NCBI GenBank assembly: GCA_963930655.1
Contig: OZ005609.1
Coordinates: 26,482,501 to 26,546,500 of the forward strand
Source of the DNA: Myrica gale
Lineage: Eukaryota > Streptophyta > Magnoliopsida > Fagales > Myricaceae
DNA length: 64,000 bases
Direction: 5' to 3'
Part shown: positions 12,069 through 23,852 of the stretch, piece after piece
How positions within the stretch are numbered: position 1 is the stretch's first letter
Layout: every line of letters starts with the position of its first letter
The notes under the pieces: generated by a model
Databases searched by the model: none
Told to the model about the DNA's origin: nothing
Seen by the model: the letters and a program-made list of their open reading frames with translations, nothing else
Program-made: the position numbers and the translations under genes

Positions 12069-13383
12069 AAAAAGTAGTTTATTTCATAGTGGGGATAGTC
12101 TATTGATAAAACAGATTGTAATTTTGGGATCAATTTGGACAGAGATTGGCATCACTCGTTAGGATTTATGTTACTCAAAGTTATATATATATATATATAG
12201 ATAATATTAAATAATATAAAATTTACTTATTGTATTTATTCTCTTAAAATTACACTATATAATTTGAATAGAACAGAGATGATGTTAATCCTAAAATACT
12301 GCAGAAAAAAATCAGCAAAATACTACTTTTGAACTGTGGTTGGTGGAACGTTTACAACTTTTAGAAATGACGTCGTTTTCTGAGGTAGAGAAGTTGGAGT
12401 TTTTTTCTTTATTTGTTATTTTTGTGATTGGTAAAAAAATTTTCAGTGGTTTTACGACTCTTTTAAACATTGGCTGCGCCTGCGGAAGTAAAGGTATGAG
12501 AATGATGTTGGCTACTTGGGTTGGCCTGCTGGGGGTTGGTAGGAAAAAGAGTGAGGGGGTCAGATTCGGAGGATCTTCCCCATCGTTTTGTAGATAACGT
12601 TGTCCTAAGATTTTCAGGTAACTCACACTAAAGCAGGTTGTTTTGTTCTTTCTTATTTCTATTGTCTCCAATCACTATCCCCTTCCCTTCATGTGTCTCT
12701 CCATCCACTACATTTTCTTTCTTTCTGAATTCTTTTCTTTTCTTTATTAGATTACTTCTTAATGCATGTTTAAAAATGTCACGGCAAAATATATTTTTTT
12801 TCAGTCTAAGCTGATATGTGACTGAGTGATTCATTATGTTTTTTTTTTCCTAACAAGTGTCAGGCCAGTTTATGCACGCCTCGATTAATATTGGAGTCTG
12901 TACAATCCTCTCGTCCCACCCAAAATCGGATAATTATCGAGCCGAATGTCCTCTTGGGATGACACCAAAATGTTGGTAGCACCTATAAAGTTTTAAACAA
13001 CTTGGAATCTTAGAGGGAAAATTCCACAAAATCCAAGTCTTAACCACTAGGGGGTTGACTAAGTGATCATTTATGTGTGCTTAATCTGAGTTAACTACTC
13101 TCTTGAAGATTGAAAAATATGATATTGTAATCACATTATTGTTCAAAGGGAACAACACTATGAGTGAAATTGAAGGGACAGACGGTGCATGAATTATGTT
13201 GCTAGAGCTTAGGTAAACAACCGTGGCTGTGTGCAATTAACAACCAAGGCCGCAGGGGTTAATTATCTGGGATTCTGGAAAACGATTTCCCAGTGCAACT
13301 CAAGTTGCTGCATTATGATGTGTTCCTCATCCCCAATCAACCCAATTACTACGTCATGGTTAGTTGTTGCTGTACATGACCTG
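12069..13383. other. Intergenic region between PSAT promoter and cyclin 3' end
   Basis: AT-rich and without a recognisable gene. It holds a short TA run near 12184-12200 and a SINE-like insertion at about 12839-13062. The remainder is probably PSAT upstream sequence and the cyclin 3' UTR. Confidence 0.4.
12839..13062 (-). mobile_element. tRNA-like SINE, minus strand
   Basis: Read on the minus strand, the block starts with AACCCCCTAGTGGTTAAG, resembling the box-A region of plant tRNA-derived SINEs. Near its 3' end it has GGCGTGCATAAACTGGCC, then CTGACACTTGTTAGG, and it closes with an A-tail (the T run at about 12839-12848). Flanks GTGATTCATTATG (12826-12838) and GTGATCATTTATG (13063-13075) are similar and may be a diverged target duplication. 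The promoter boxes look partly decayed, so this is an old copy. Confidence 0.55.
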
Positions 13384-16300
13384 CTATAGTTGGGTATCCA
13401 AAAGAAAAAGAGCCGGTTCGCATTTTGCTGTATAGCCAAACTTCGATGTACAGTATTTCCTATGTACCCCTGTGAGTTTCCCTGTTGCTGCCTTCTGGTG
13501 GAAACCTACCATTTGTCTTGAGCATTCTCTGTGACCAAGTAAAGCAAGAAGCATTCCAATCAATGAAATTTCATTTATCCGATTTGTATTTGTGATTTGA
13601 AATGGCAAGAAACTCACAAGAGCTGATCTTCTGAGTAGCTGGTATGCCATTCACAGGTCTTACTCCACTGCTGGACCCCATAAAGTGTACATAGAGAGGT
13701 ATAGATTGCAGCAGCTGCTAGTAAAGATGGCGGGAACTGCAGCATCTCACACTCCACGAGCGAAAGCTCAATCAAGAAGAAGGACAGTTGCTCAAGCTGT
13801 TCCGTAAAGTTAATGTTAATCTGACTGCAGCAATATTGGTTGACATTGATATGCAAGTAATTTTGGGCATGCGGAAACTATACTCAAGTGTTTCTGTAGA
13901 GAAGATTTCTAACCTTTTTTTCAGATTGAGCAGCCTTGAGGAACCTTCGCATGAAAACATAGGGGGTTGGAACTGACATGTTGAACTGCAATGTGTTGAG
14001 TATCAAGCTCTCCTGCAGGTTTCTTAATATCAGAAGATCATTTCAAAGGATGTGTTATAACTTTAGCATAATCACGAATCAAGAAAAATACCATGTCTAG
14101 AACCTCCTTCCTTGTGTAAGCTTTATCTGATATAAGAATCAAATCCCCCACTATAGGAACAGAAACCTCCTCGTACTTACATGCTAAAAGCAAGGCAACC
14201 AACCCAACCAATTGCAGTTTCTTTCTTACCACTGTTTGCTTGGATAAAAATCTGTCAATTATATTAACCGTAAGGAATAATGTCTCTTTCATGAGTTCAA
14301 ACTTGTCGTGGACCTGTTGATTCAAAGAACCAGAACCAAGGCTCAAAATTGACATTTGATTTGCAGGGAAAAAGAAAGCAATCAAGGTTAAAGTTGAACC
14401 AGAAGCCCAATTTTTACAATTCTGGGCATTGGTTCAGTGGGAGACATTGTGTACCTCAATAAGCCAGTCAATTAGTATAGATCTCATCCTCTCATTAATG
14501 TCAGATTGTTGTTCCATATAGTTTGGTGAGACACAGCTAAAACTCTGCATAAAATGACTTGTACTTAGTAACCAAAATTAGGTAGTATTGATCTTTCATT
14601 GTCAGTTACCGCATTTGCAATGAAAATAGGTTTAGAAAATTTGAAGCACATCATAAATTTTGCTGAAATAGTAATTGAGTAAACTGCTCCAGCAAATTAA
14701 TAAGATGAACTGTATCACCATTTACGTCCATAACAGGAAAAGAAAAACTCAAACTCGAGCCAACAATACTTGCCATTTGCTACAACAGTGGTGGTATTTC
14801 AACCTTATATATGAGACAATTAATGGAAAACCATATCAACAGTAGTGATATTAACTCATCTTGTATCAATAATTACTTCAAATTGAGGGTGCGTTATCTT
14901 TGCGTGTATTTAATGATGCCACAAAATGTCGTTAACGATCTAAATTTGGTAATCTACACATATATAACTCCACATACCGGGGATCTAAATTTGGTAATCT
15001 ACACATATATAACTCCACATACCAGCGCTCAAACAAGCACAAATCTAACGAAACCTCCAAATACGATTAAATATCTCCATTTTTTTTTCAATTTTGGTAT
15101 CTAAAGTAGGATGAAAAATGAAAGGGTTAATAAACAATTCAATTGATTATCTTCAATGATTCACCAATTTTTTTCCTCAACGGCTGATAGAAGAATCTCA
15201 AACCGCACAAAATTTCACATCCATGATAGGTAGAACCTAAGACCTCCTTCCCTATGAAACTAGGGAAGTATCTCAATTGTACATGACCACACTCCACAAA
15301 GTAGAATACTGCAAACTGAAAATCCAATAGGGTAACTTTTATTTTGTCTAATTAGTAAGCAGGTAATTAGACCAGAAGAACTACGATTTTTATGGGTTAA
15401 TGGTGAGAGGTTGGGACACCTAAACCCTGCCTGAGATATCATTACGAGAAAATTGACCCCATGAGCACTAGTAGATTTTACCTCCATTTTTCTGTAGTAG
15501 GCATGGAGATCTTCAATGTAGTCCACAGCTGCAAGTGGATTATTTGCATCACAGCTGTCAATATCAATGACAGGCTCTTCAACTATATCCTCCATTTCGA
15601 CCTCCTCCTAGCAATTTAGCAAGTTGATGACATTTTCGAGAATCAGTCAACACAAATTCACTGACTGTTAAGGAAGAAAAATACCATCTCATCAGTTGCA
15701 CTAGACACTGCTTCTGTTGGTTCTAGAAACATGGGCACTGGTTGGTCTTCTTTAGGTGACTCGTGTTCTTCATCTATTAAGATGCAATCACCAAAACCGT
15801 TTGAAATTGGAGCTGATGGGTTCGCTTTCTTGGTTTCCTGAACATAGTTAGAGCCATGAGATCACTCCTGGCACCTCCCAAATCTTGGAGCGTACATATA
15901 AATTTGGATCCATATTTTGTCATAGGATGAGACATAGAGAAGACTAGTAATACCTGCTGACAAGATGGCTGCGTGTTTGCAATTTGTGCTGCAAACTTCC
16001 TAAATAACACAGCAGATCAAAATCACACTACAAGAAGCGGAAGAAATGTTGTGACGGAAACACAGTAACCTTAAGTGAGTTCCATTTTTTGTTAAGGGTT
16101 AATTTTTTTAAAGCGAAGAAAGATCTAAAATTCAAAATTTTTTTAATCCATTTCTTTCTTTTATTCCTTGTCAGCAGCCATAAACCATAAACGAAAGGAA
16201 ATTTAAGAGCCACATTCTTATTTCCAGACCGCGTAATTGGTCGATGCATTGGATCAGCCTGCTTCTTTTCACGGATCTCATTTTTTCTGGAAGAGAAGAC

Positions 16301-16532
16301 GACAAACACGGAAATCAACTCCAAAAAGACCAAAAAATGCAAACGATGACAATAACAAAAAAAAAAAAGAGAATGTATTTAGACTTCATATTAAGCATAA
16401 ACATCATTACTCTGGAAAGGCTCTCTTATTGACAACACATGGGTATGCTTGATCTCCCACTAGACTCTGGTTAATAACGCTTAAAGCCCTTCTGTTCTGC
16501 CTAATCTCCTGCCCAAACTTTCTATTGCCCAT
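13384..16532 (-). CDS. CYCB2: B2-type mitotic cyclin
   Basis: This is a G2/M cyclin that activates B-type and A-type CDKs. Exons on the minus strand are 16532-16411, 16286-16230, 15999-15954, 15837-15685, 15607-15482, 14544-14455, 14313-14092, 14012-13914, 13796-13618 and 13528-13384. Phases agree throughout and give 412 aa. Residues 14-21 (RRALSVIN) form a destruction box for APC/C, as expected near a B-cyclin N-terminus. The N-terminal cyclin box starts around [14 protein letters not shown] and includes [14 protein letters not shown] and [12 protein letters not shown]. The C-terminal box includes [15 protein letters not shown] and [12 protein letters not shown]. Splice junctions fall at places expected from the protein (for example ...DWLIE|VHDKFE...). 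The exon 2 donor (GTCTGG) is weak, but the frame supports it. No disabling change is seen. Confidence 0.93.
14938..15023. repeat. 45-bp tandem duplication in cyclin intron 5
   Basis: Two adjacent copies, 14938-14978 and 14983-15023, share a 41-bp core that starts ATCTAAATTTGGTAATC and ends ACTCCACATACC. I see no difference between the copies, so this is a recent local duplication within the intron at 14545-15481. Confidence 0.85.
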
Positions 16533-17380
16533 CTCTAACCCTGCTACCATTCAAAAGTGACAGAAAACACATGTCAGATCTTGTGATATCACGACCATAT
16601 TCCATCCCAAATCGTCGAGAAAATCTCAAATTTTACCTTGGAAACTTGTAAGCTTGTTCAAATTGTGATTGTTCTCGTCAGTAATAACCATTTCCTTTGA
16701 TTATCTGAAAGAACAGTCACTACCAAAGAACAAAGCTCCTCGATCCCAAGACCCACTAGCCTAAAACGTTAAGAGCATCTAATACCCGACCCCTTCCGAG
16801 CAAGGTAGAGAGAAATATAGACCTCACCTACAGGCTACAACTGAGGGTACTTGTCTGTAAAAAAAGCCGTGGCCTTGCCTTTTTTCAAACACAACGGCTA
16901 GTGGATACTGGCCATTCGATCACGGGTTTGACAACAAATGAGACTTTTCCCCCAATTTCTTGTCCCAACAACGGTCACTTATAGTTGGCATGTGGCGTGC
17001 CGCATCTGATTTCAAATTTTAGTGTTTGTATATTGTCCTTGAGCTTTGTCGGAATCATTGGATTTGGTCCCCCCCAGTCCCCACCCCCCTCCCTTCGGTT
17101 TGCCTTTTACGGTATGTGAAGTCCCCGCTCCACATCGGCTCCTATTGCCAACTTGGATCCTGGTTGGATAAAGTCCACCAATAAAGTATTGACATATCGG
17201 CATTAATTAAAGGAATTAAATGCATTTTTGGTTTCTATATCTTGAATCCAGTCAGATTATTCCAGCGTGGATTTCCGAACATCATTAGGAATGTTTAATG
17301 ACATTACTCTCTTATGACTTCCTTACTCGATTTGTAATGTACGATGAGGATAGTTTTGTTAAAAGTTTTCTGGTGATTTC

Positions 17381-18185
17381 AAATTTCGGTTTTCTATAAT
17401 TGTCATGAGTCATTATGTTCTTTTATGAAAAATAATTCTAGATTCGATCGGTCATGGAATTATTTATTTATTTGAAAAGTAAAAAAAGAAAACATGACTA
17501 ATAGTAATCACTGTTATATATTTGAAAAATTGTAGAGTACCATAAATAAACTTTTTAAATTAATCTAATCAAGTATTTATTCTATTTAATGACTCATTAG
17601 TTCGGATCGAGATCGACTTGAATTGCAAGTACAATTTAAAGAAAAATAAATAAATATAACAGATGGACCCCACACCATTTAATGTTGTCTGTAATCACTA
17701 TTTTCAAACAATCATAAACTTTTTTATGGAAAAGTGAAGAGAGAAAAAATTTAATTGAATAGTATAATATTATTTTATAATTTAACGAGGAGAGAAATTA
17801 TTTTATGATTGTTTGAAAATATTGAGGAGTGAAAATATTGGGAAACAAACGCCACACAAATTTCGGTTTTCTATAATTGGCATGAGTCATTATGTTCTTT
17901 TTATGAAAAATAATTCTAGATTCGATCGGTCATGACTAGTAAATTTAGAATTATTTATTTATTTGAAAAGTAGAAAAAGAAAACATGACAAATCAGTAAT
18001 CACTATTATATATTTGAAAAATTGTAGAGTACCATGAATAAACTTTTTAAATTAATCTAATCAAGTATTTATTCTATTTAACGACTCATTAGTTCGGATC
18101 GAGATCGACTTGAATTGCAAGTGTAATTTAAAGAGAAATGAATAAATATAACAGATGGACCCCACGCCATTTAATGTTGTCTGTA
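17381..18185. repeat. Direct repeat pair of about 0.32 kb flanking a short spacer
   Basis: Copy 1 is 17381-17693 and copy 2 is 17858-18185. Both start AAATTTCGGTTTTCTATAA and end TTAATGTTGTCTGTA. They differ by scattered substitutions and a short insertion in copy 2 (near 17935). The 164-bp spacer holds the inverted-repeat element listed next. Confidence 0.85.
17700..17821. mobile_element. Short inverted-repeat element (MITE-like)
   Basis: The ends are near-perfect inverted repeats: TTTTCAAACAATCATAAA at 17701-17718 and TTTATGATTGTTTGAAAA at 17802-17819. The AT-rich interior includes GGAAAAGTGAAGAGAG. Length is about 120 bp. It is non-coding and therefore non-autonomous. Confidence 0.7.
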
Positions 18186-18500
18186 TAAAGTTTCGGGCAA
18201 TATTCTATAATGGAGTCCACCTGTTGCGTCATCTCTTTTAGAATTGTACGGTACGATTCGAACAGAAAATTATAGAGAATTCTAATCCCTTAGTTGACAT
18301 GTCTCTTTTTTGAGATTGTTAAAATTACTATGGTTGTTAGGAATAATGTTCTTTGTTAGAAAAATAAACCTTTTTAAATTCCGCCCCTTGATGGATTTTT
18401 TTTTAAGTTACAAAAAAAAAAACAACGAACCTGTTGGTCGCTTAATTGGTGTAGGAAGAGAAAGTAATTGACACGACTATATATCCTCTTAATAGTAGGA

Positions 18501-18677
18501 GGCTGTTCGGTTATGGAGTATTTTGAGAATTTTTTGTGTTTTGAGAATTTTTAGGTGATGTTAATTTTATTGGCATGCGTGCAGTAGTTATTTTTAAGTG
18601 ATGTTAAAAAACATGTTCGATTTGTGTATTCTCAGGATTCAAAAAATCCTGAAAATTTAAATAAATCGAAAAAGCCC
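18501..18677 (+). mobile_element. Dispersed MITE copy (GGCTGTTCGG family)
   Basis: Starts GGCTGTTCGG and ends near CGAAAAAGCCC. The interior words TTTTGAGAATTTTTAGGTGA and GTTAATTTTATTGGCATGCG recur in reverse orientation at 45194-45378, so this is one family of short inverted-repeat elements present twice in the window. Confidence 0.65.
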
Positions 18678-19116
18678 TAGGCGTTGATGTAGAGGGGAAA
18701 CGAGGAGAAATAAAAAAAGAATCATAATACATTCGTTAATATGATTTGGGTGGAGGCCTCTAGCAAAATACAAAACTACTTTAAAGGACCAATAAACAAA
18801 TGGGTAGGACTTAGGGAGCCATTTGAATGAGCGTGGCCCATTAGCGGTTCAACGCAGCGTCCCCGACTCCCGTCATCTATAATTCAACCAATCATGGACA
18901 GACCTCGGGAATATCAGTAATGGTTTCACAGTTTGTTTTGAGCATGACAAGTTTGATGGACCGTGGCCCAGGGTTGGTATAGTTTCGTGCATCGAGGGAT
19001 TTAACAAGATCAAGTTGCTTTTAGATTCTTTTATTCCACAATAAAGCTCTTATTATAAGCTTAATTATTATTTTCAAATTAAACAATTTAAATCTCAATC
19101 ACGCCTGTCAACTGCT

Positions 19117-19773
19117 TTATGCTTCTTGGTTATCTTCTCCTGTGATAGCATGTGCTTGCTTCACTTTGTCTACCACCTTCAAATGCCTCTCAACATTATC
19201 CTCGTCATTGTCGTTCTCAACATCCTCTTGCATTTCTGTAGTGACCTCCTGGTCTTTTAAATGGTAACTTTCCTTCTCTAACCTGATTCCCTGCTTCATA
19301 TTTGTTTATTCACGAGGAGGAAATTGGCACGTCTTGGTTCTTCTCTTGTGCTTCTGACACACCTCCTGGGATTTCGCTGTCTCATCTACCTCGGGGTCCA
19401 TTATAGCCACCACCTGCTCGGAGAGACTGCTTTGCTTCTCGACCAACTTTTGTTTCTTCACCTTCCCGTGCTTCAGTTCCGGACTAGATTTTAATAGGCC
19501 ACGTTTATGTTTTCTGTCCTGAATTTGAGGCTTCACGACATCAGAAAGTGACATATCATACTCCTCAGGAACATCTGGCTCCACGTGAATTTTCTCCACC
19601 TTGGCAACCTCCATTCCTCCTTTATCGACTTCACCGCTCATAGTTTCCAAGATAGAGGAATTGAGTCTGCAGATTGCCAATTGAAACGAGGGATGCAACC
19701 TGGGCAACATAGGGTTTGGATTTTCATGGTTTATGAATATAGAGGGTTGTAAGTGAATAACTGTACATGGCAA
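19117..19773 (-). pseudogene. Unrecognised Lys/Glu-rich ORF split by one in-frame stop
   Basis: A single reading frame from 19773 to 19117 (about 218 codons) is broken once by TAA at 19306-19308. The first part (155 aa) contains MSGEVDKGGMEVAKVEK, which may be the true start, and basic stretches such as KHKRGLLKSS and GKVKKQKLVEKQ. The second part is acidic and then amphipathic. The composition suggests a nuclear, charge-rich protein. I recognise no family. It could be a decayed gene, the end of a gene with an unseen intron across the stop, or a chance ORF. Confidence 0.35.
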
Positions 19774-20130
19774 TTAAATTTTGTTTTATCTATTTATTTA
19801 ACATCTATGGTTATTTTAGTTTCTCAATGACGAATAAGGGGCATAGTATTTGTAATCTGCCCTTGTCTAATTTAGAGCTAAGTATCATTCTTACAAATTA
19901 GCCTAAAACCAAACTAGATCAAGGTCAATTTGACCCAACCCAGGATTACAAGTGGCCCAATTCTGAAAGTTTATACACAAACTAGGCTGAGGCCGAGTGG
20001 TACCAGTTAAGGTTGGCTTGGATTGAATTAGCCTGCAAACCAGACCACACCCCACTTGCAGCCCTATTATTTTTGCCCTTTTGTTCTTGAGAAATTGTAG
20101 ATCGATATTATTCGGTTGTGCAGTAAAAAA

Positions 20131-22039
20131 TTACCAAGATGCACCACAAGGGAACATACAGGCTAATTCAACAAAATTAGCATGCATTTTAGCATGTTCT
20201 TTGGAAAATTTAACACCTTCCTTCCAGTTTCCATGGTACAGAGCAGAAGTAAATGCCGGGACGACGAGAGCCTCTTGAGGGTTATTTACCAATGCCAGGT
20301 GAAAAGCCAACAGACCGATCCTGTCCAAAAACAACCATTAGTGCAAAGATACGAAAACATACACATTCTCTTCCAAACCAAAATTCGGGAAGAAGCACAT
20401 ATTATTCTGTAAATTAACAAGTCAGCATGGATCACACAGTTGTTTTCCGTCATTCACAAACAACTTACTACTGCTGCTTCCATTCGGTAATTGCTCTGGG
20501 TGATGAATGATTTCCTAACCATGCATCTATAATTTTTTTTTTGATAAGTAACCAAGCATCTATCATTGAAACAGGAAATAAACAATTTTTTGACAGGAAG
20601 CCAGCAACCCTCTTAAACTGAAAGATCTACTTAGCAGAAACTGTCAACAAATGAGTTGAGCACACAAGGGTGGGATGTTTGTCATTTAAATGATAAGGCA
20701 ACACGTTTATTGGCAAGATAATCATACAGGATGCGGGGTTCCAAACTGGAGTATCACATGCCTAGCAAATCTTTAGCTTAAAGTGTGAGCTAAAGATTGC
20801 ACAAAAGCGTGGTGCTGAATCTTATAGAATTACTAAATGTACCTACAGACCTCAATCACAGACCCTTTGATATGCACCATGCATATAGGAAATCACTGTC
20901 CAACAATCTTGGCACGACGAAACTGCTTCTTGATCTGCAATTAGATTTAAAAATCCCACAGAAAACTTTGAAGATCACCACAAACTTTGAAGGTCATTGC
21001 CATAGGAATGAAGGCTAAAACCAAATCAGCATCCAAAACCTGCTTAAGATTTGCTGTGGTGATCACATCATAGTCTTTTGGTATTTTATTTAGGAGTAAA
21101 TCTCTTACACATCCTCCAACTAGATAGGCTTCAAACCCTGCACATCATAAGAAAAAGGAAACCATGAAGTTAGGAAGAAAAGATACTGATGTACAACAAG
21201 ACCAATATGATGGAAGTAGAATTCTATACAATGTGCTAATAACTTGACATATAAAAGACTTGCCAATATATACACATTCCTTCTACATCTTAATAGTATA
21301 AATGATAACGAGCATTCTTTGTCCAAATAATCCACCTAGTTCAACATCAGGCCCTTTTAACTGCTGCGATTCTTTGTCTATTGGCAGCATATCAAGGATC
21401 ACCGAGCTAGCAATAATGCATAGGCATAACTCAGACACCTATTAAGCTAACATGGATGTCGAAATGAAAAAGAGTAAAGTTCATTACTTTCAAAGAGGAT
21501 GGTGAGGAGAAAAGGAAGTATGAAACAAAAAGTTACCTTCATTTCTAAGAATTTTCAACAATGTCCAAGAGGTTTGTGGAATCATTGAACGGCTTATCCC
21601 AAGTAACCTCGAGTCTAACGTTTTCCACTTCGACATGCCAATACGGCCTACAAGTAATCATCGAAACTAAGCTTTACTGACACATGTCAAGTTCTGAAAC
21701 TAAGTTCTGGCTAACCAGCCCAACGCAGTATTGGTGTTCACTCGTATATAAAATGATGAAATCCATATCCTCCATAGGAAACCTTGGTTCGACATAGAAT
21801 GAGAACCCGTTTCTGGGTAGGGTTGAGCTTGCAATCCCCCTTCCTTCAGCCAGCGTATGGTCGAATCTCTGCCCATAAGACACCAACCCCGATGAAGAAA
21901 AAATATGCATAAGTGTTCGAACAAATGCCTCCAAGAACAAAAGACACAGAAACAGAATTAGAAATTCCTGTAGGTTGATTAGCGCTTTGAGACGAGATAG
22001 CAAGCCACTGTTAAGTTTGCCTCTGAGGGATATTGCCAT
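20131..22039 (-). pseudogene. Poly(A) polymerase / CCA-adding-enzyme family pseudogene
   Basis: Several minus-strand exons belong to the plant tRNA nucleotidyltransferase/poly(A) polymerase family. A possible first exon starts at 22039 (MAISLRGKLNSGLLSR). Next come 21647-21537 (MSKWKTLDSRLLGISRSMI...), 21137-21040 ([19 protein letters not shown] then [13 protein letters not shown], the nucleotidyltransferase signature), 20934-20851 (IKKQFRRAKIVGQ, stop, FPICMVHIKGSVIE) and an exon from 20320 (GLLAFHLALVNNPQEALVV). Acceptors and donors are well kept. However, TGA at 20893-20895 replaces the second residue of the usual R-R-F, the catalytic middle exons between 20850 and 20321 are missing, and the 3' part ends early. 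It is read as a deletion-type pseudogene of fairly recent decay. Confidence 0.75.
20531..20550 (-). mobile_element. Possible ultra-short LINE tail insertion
   Basis: A 20-base insert (on the minus strand TACTTATC followed by an A run) sits between ACCATGCATCTAT (20518-20530) and ACCAAGCATCTAT (20551-20563), a 13-bp direct repeat with one mismatch. An A-tail with almost no body plus a target duplication suggests an extremely 5'-truncated LINE, though chance cannot be excluded. Confidence 0.35.
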
Positions 22040-22924
22040 TACAACATGAAATTCATCGAGGTCTATATGCCATCCAGCCACCACTCCTATTTTGTTCGAT
22101 GTGTGCCTGTTAGTGAAATTCAGTGAGAGATCAGGAACAATTAGCTTCCAAAAAAAAAAAAACACAATAGAAATTTTACAACTACCCTGTGTTCTAACTC
22201 AAATTACCAAAATAATCTCGTATCAAATTTCAATGTTTAACACATTAAACTATAAAACTACTAACTTTAATCAACTTAGACCCTTAAATAAAATTGAACT
22301 GTCAAAATTGTGCCACATATATTATAAGTGTATTATTTGATGATTCGTCCCATGTTTAAGTCATGAGAAAATATATTTTCACTCACTAAGTTTTAGGTTA
22401 ATTTTTAAAAACTCATTAGATTTCAAAAAAAAAAAATTATTTTTTTGTCACTAGCCTCTGTTTAGAAATCTTACTCCTGGATTCCTCATAGAGCATCCGC
22501 TATAGGCTTACTTATGGTGGTTTTTTCTCTCTGTTTTTTTGGGCTCTGAAGGTGGTTCTTTACTTCCTCAGCAGCAACATCCTCATAGTTCTAACCAAAA
22601 CTCACAATTATCTCCCCTCAAAAAATTACATGCAACGTCGAACGCTACTCCTCCTTCTGGAAAGCACGAAACACAACCCAAAAGAGTGACACAAACATAA
22701 ATACTCGGAAGTATAAAGAATTAGAAAGAGTGTAGAAAACTACTGAAGTACTGCTTGGAACAGGGTAAGGAGGAGCTAGAGCACGGACTAGCAAGTGACT
22801 GGGTTCAGGCTGCAGCATTAGTGCGGCGAGAGAAGGGATAAATTAAGGGTCACACGGCCAGAGAGCACGTGGTTGAAAATCTGTCTGATTTAACAATCGG
22901 TTTTATAGTTTTAAAAGTTAAAAC

Positions 22925-23053
22925 TATGTTTGGTTTAGATTTTTTTTGAAAAAAATTTTATCCACTTTTTTTATTAATTTTAATATCTTTTCATTAATTT
23001 TAATAATTTTTTATAAATTCCAAAAATGTGTTTTGAGATCTAAACCAAACATA
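22925..23053. mobile_element. MITE with 16-bp terminal inverted repeats
   Basis: TATGTTTGGTTTAGAT at 22925-22940 is matched exactly in reverse complement by ATCTAAACCAAACATA at 23038-23053. The 129-bp element is AT-rich and non-coding. I could not fix the target duplication, so the superfamily stays open. Confidence 0.7.
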
Positions 23054-23113
23054 ATCTAAGAGTCTCAAATCTTGCCGACTACTAATTTTATTTTTGTCTA
23101 TATATATTAACTA

Positions 23114-23345
23114 GGGATAAATGCAAAATTGGTCCCTGTGTTATACGCAAAAATCGATTTAGTCCCTGTGATATGAAAAACATCGATTTAGTTCTTGTGA
23201 TTTCAGAAAGTGATAAAATCAGTCCCTGATGAATGACCAATAACAAACGAAAATAGAATCACAGGGACTAAATCGATGTTTTTCATATCACAGGGACTAA
23301 ATCGATTTTTGCGTATAGCACAGGGACTGATTTTACATTTATCCC
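23114..23345. mobile_element. Mutator-like foldback MITE with 9-bp target duplication
   Basis: A 232-bp palindromic element. It starts GGGATAAATGCAAAATTGG and ends ACATTTATCCC, with arms of about 100 bases that include ATCGATTTAGTCCCTGTG. It is flanked by the exact 9-bp repeat TATTAACTA at 23105-23113 and 23346-23354. A 9-bp duplication with long inverted arms points to a Mutator-type non-autonomous element. It lies about 0.5 kb upstream of the DSK2 start. Confidence 0.85.
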
Positions 23346-23852
23346 TATTAACTATGATTTTATCTTAATTTATTTTATTTTCATGTCATTGAATAAGATT
23401 TTAAGCAAATTCAATGGCGTAGAGCGAAATTGATTTATACGTGTCACAAACAAGTGTGTTTTGATACCTGAGCCCTTCAAACCAGGAGGGAGAGTGAGAT
23501 ACTACTCGCGGCTAAACTCGTGGGCCTTAAGATTGATTCGGTCTGAAGGACCAAACATCAACTTTATACTTGCCCGGTTTAGGTGGGCTTTAAGTCACCT
23601 CCGATTCCACATTCGTTATTGCAGTATACAACACAAATTTTCACACATATTTTTCTTTATTTTTTTTCCTTTAGTACTTTATTTTCTTCTTCTGACAATT
23701 ACTCCTGATACAAGCACGCATCTCTTATCTCCCTACATCAAATCCGCTTCTTGCTAGGGTTAAGGTTTCCAATCTCTCTCTCATCGATATATAACTTTTT
23801 TCTTTTTTCTTTTTTCCATTATTTTTGAGAAGTTTGGGAGTGTTGGGAGAGT

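Larger units (their letters stand above)
16533..19116. other. Upstream region of the cyclin gene, with repeats
   Basis: No recognisable gene. It holds the cyclin promoter side (from 16533 rightwards), a direct repeat pair at 17381-17693 and 17858-18185 with an inverted-repeat element between them, and a dispersed MITE copy at 18501-18677. Sequence around 18840-18970 is GC-richer but shows no ORF of known family. Confidence 0.4.
22166..23852. other. Intergenic region and DSK2 promoter side
   Basis: No recognisable gene. It contains two inverted-repeat elements (22925-23053 and 23114-23345). The last few hundred bases before 23853 are T-rich, and pyrimidine runs near 23650-23820 look like the DSK2 leader. 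Confidence 0.4.
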
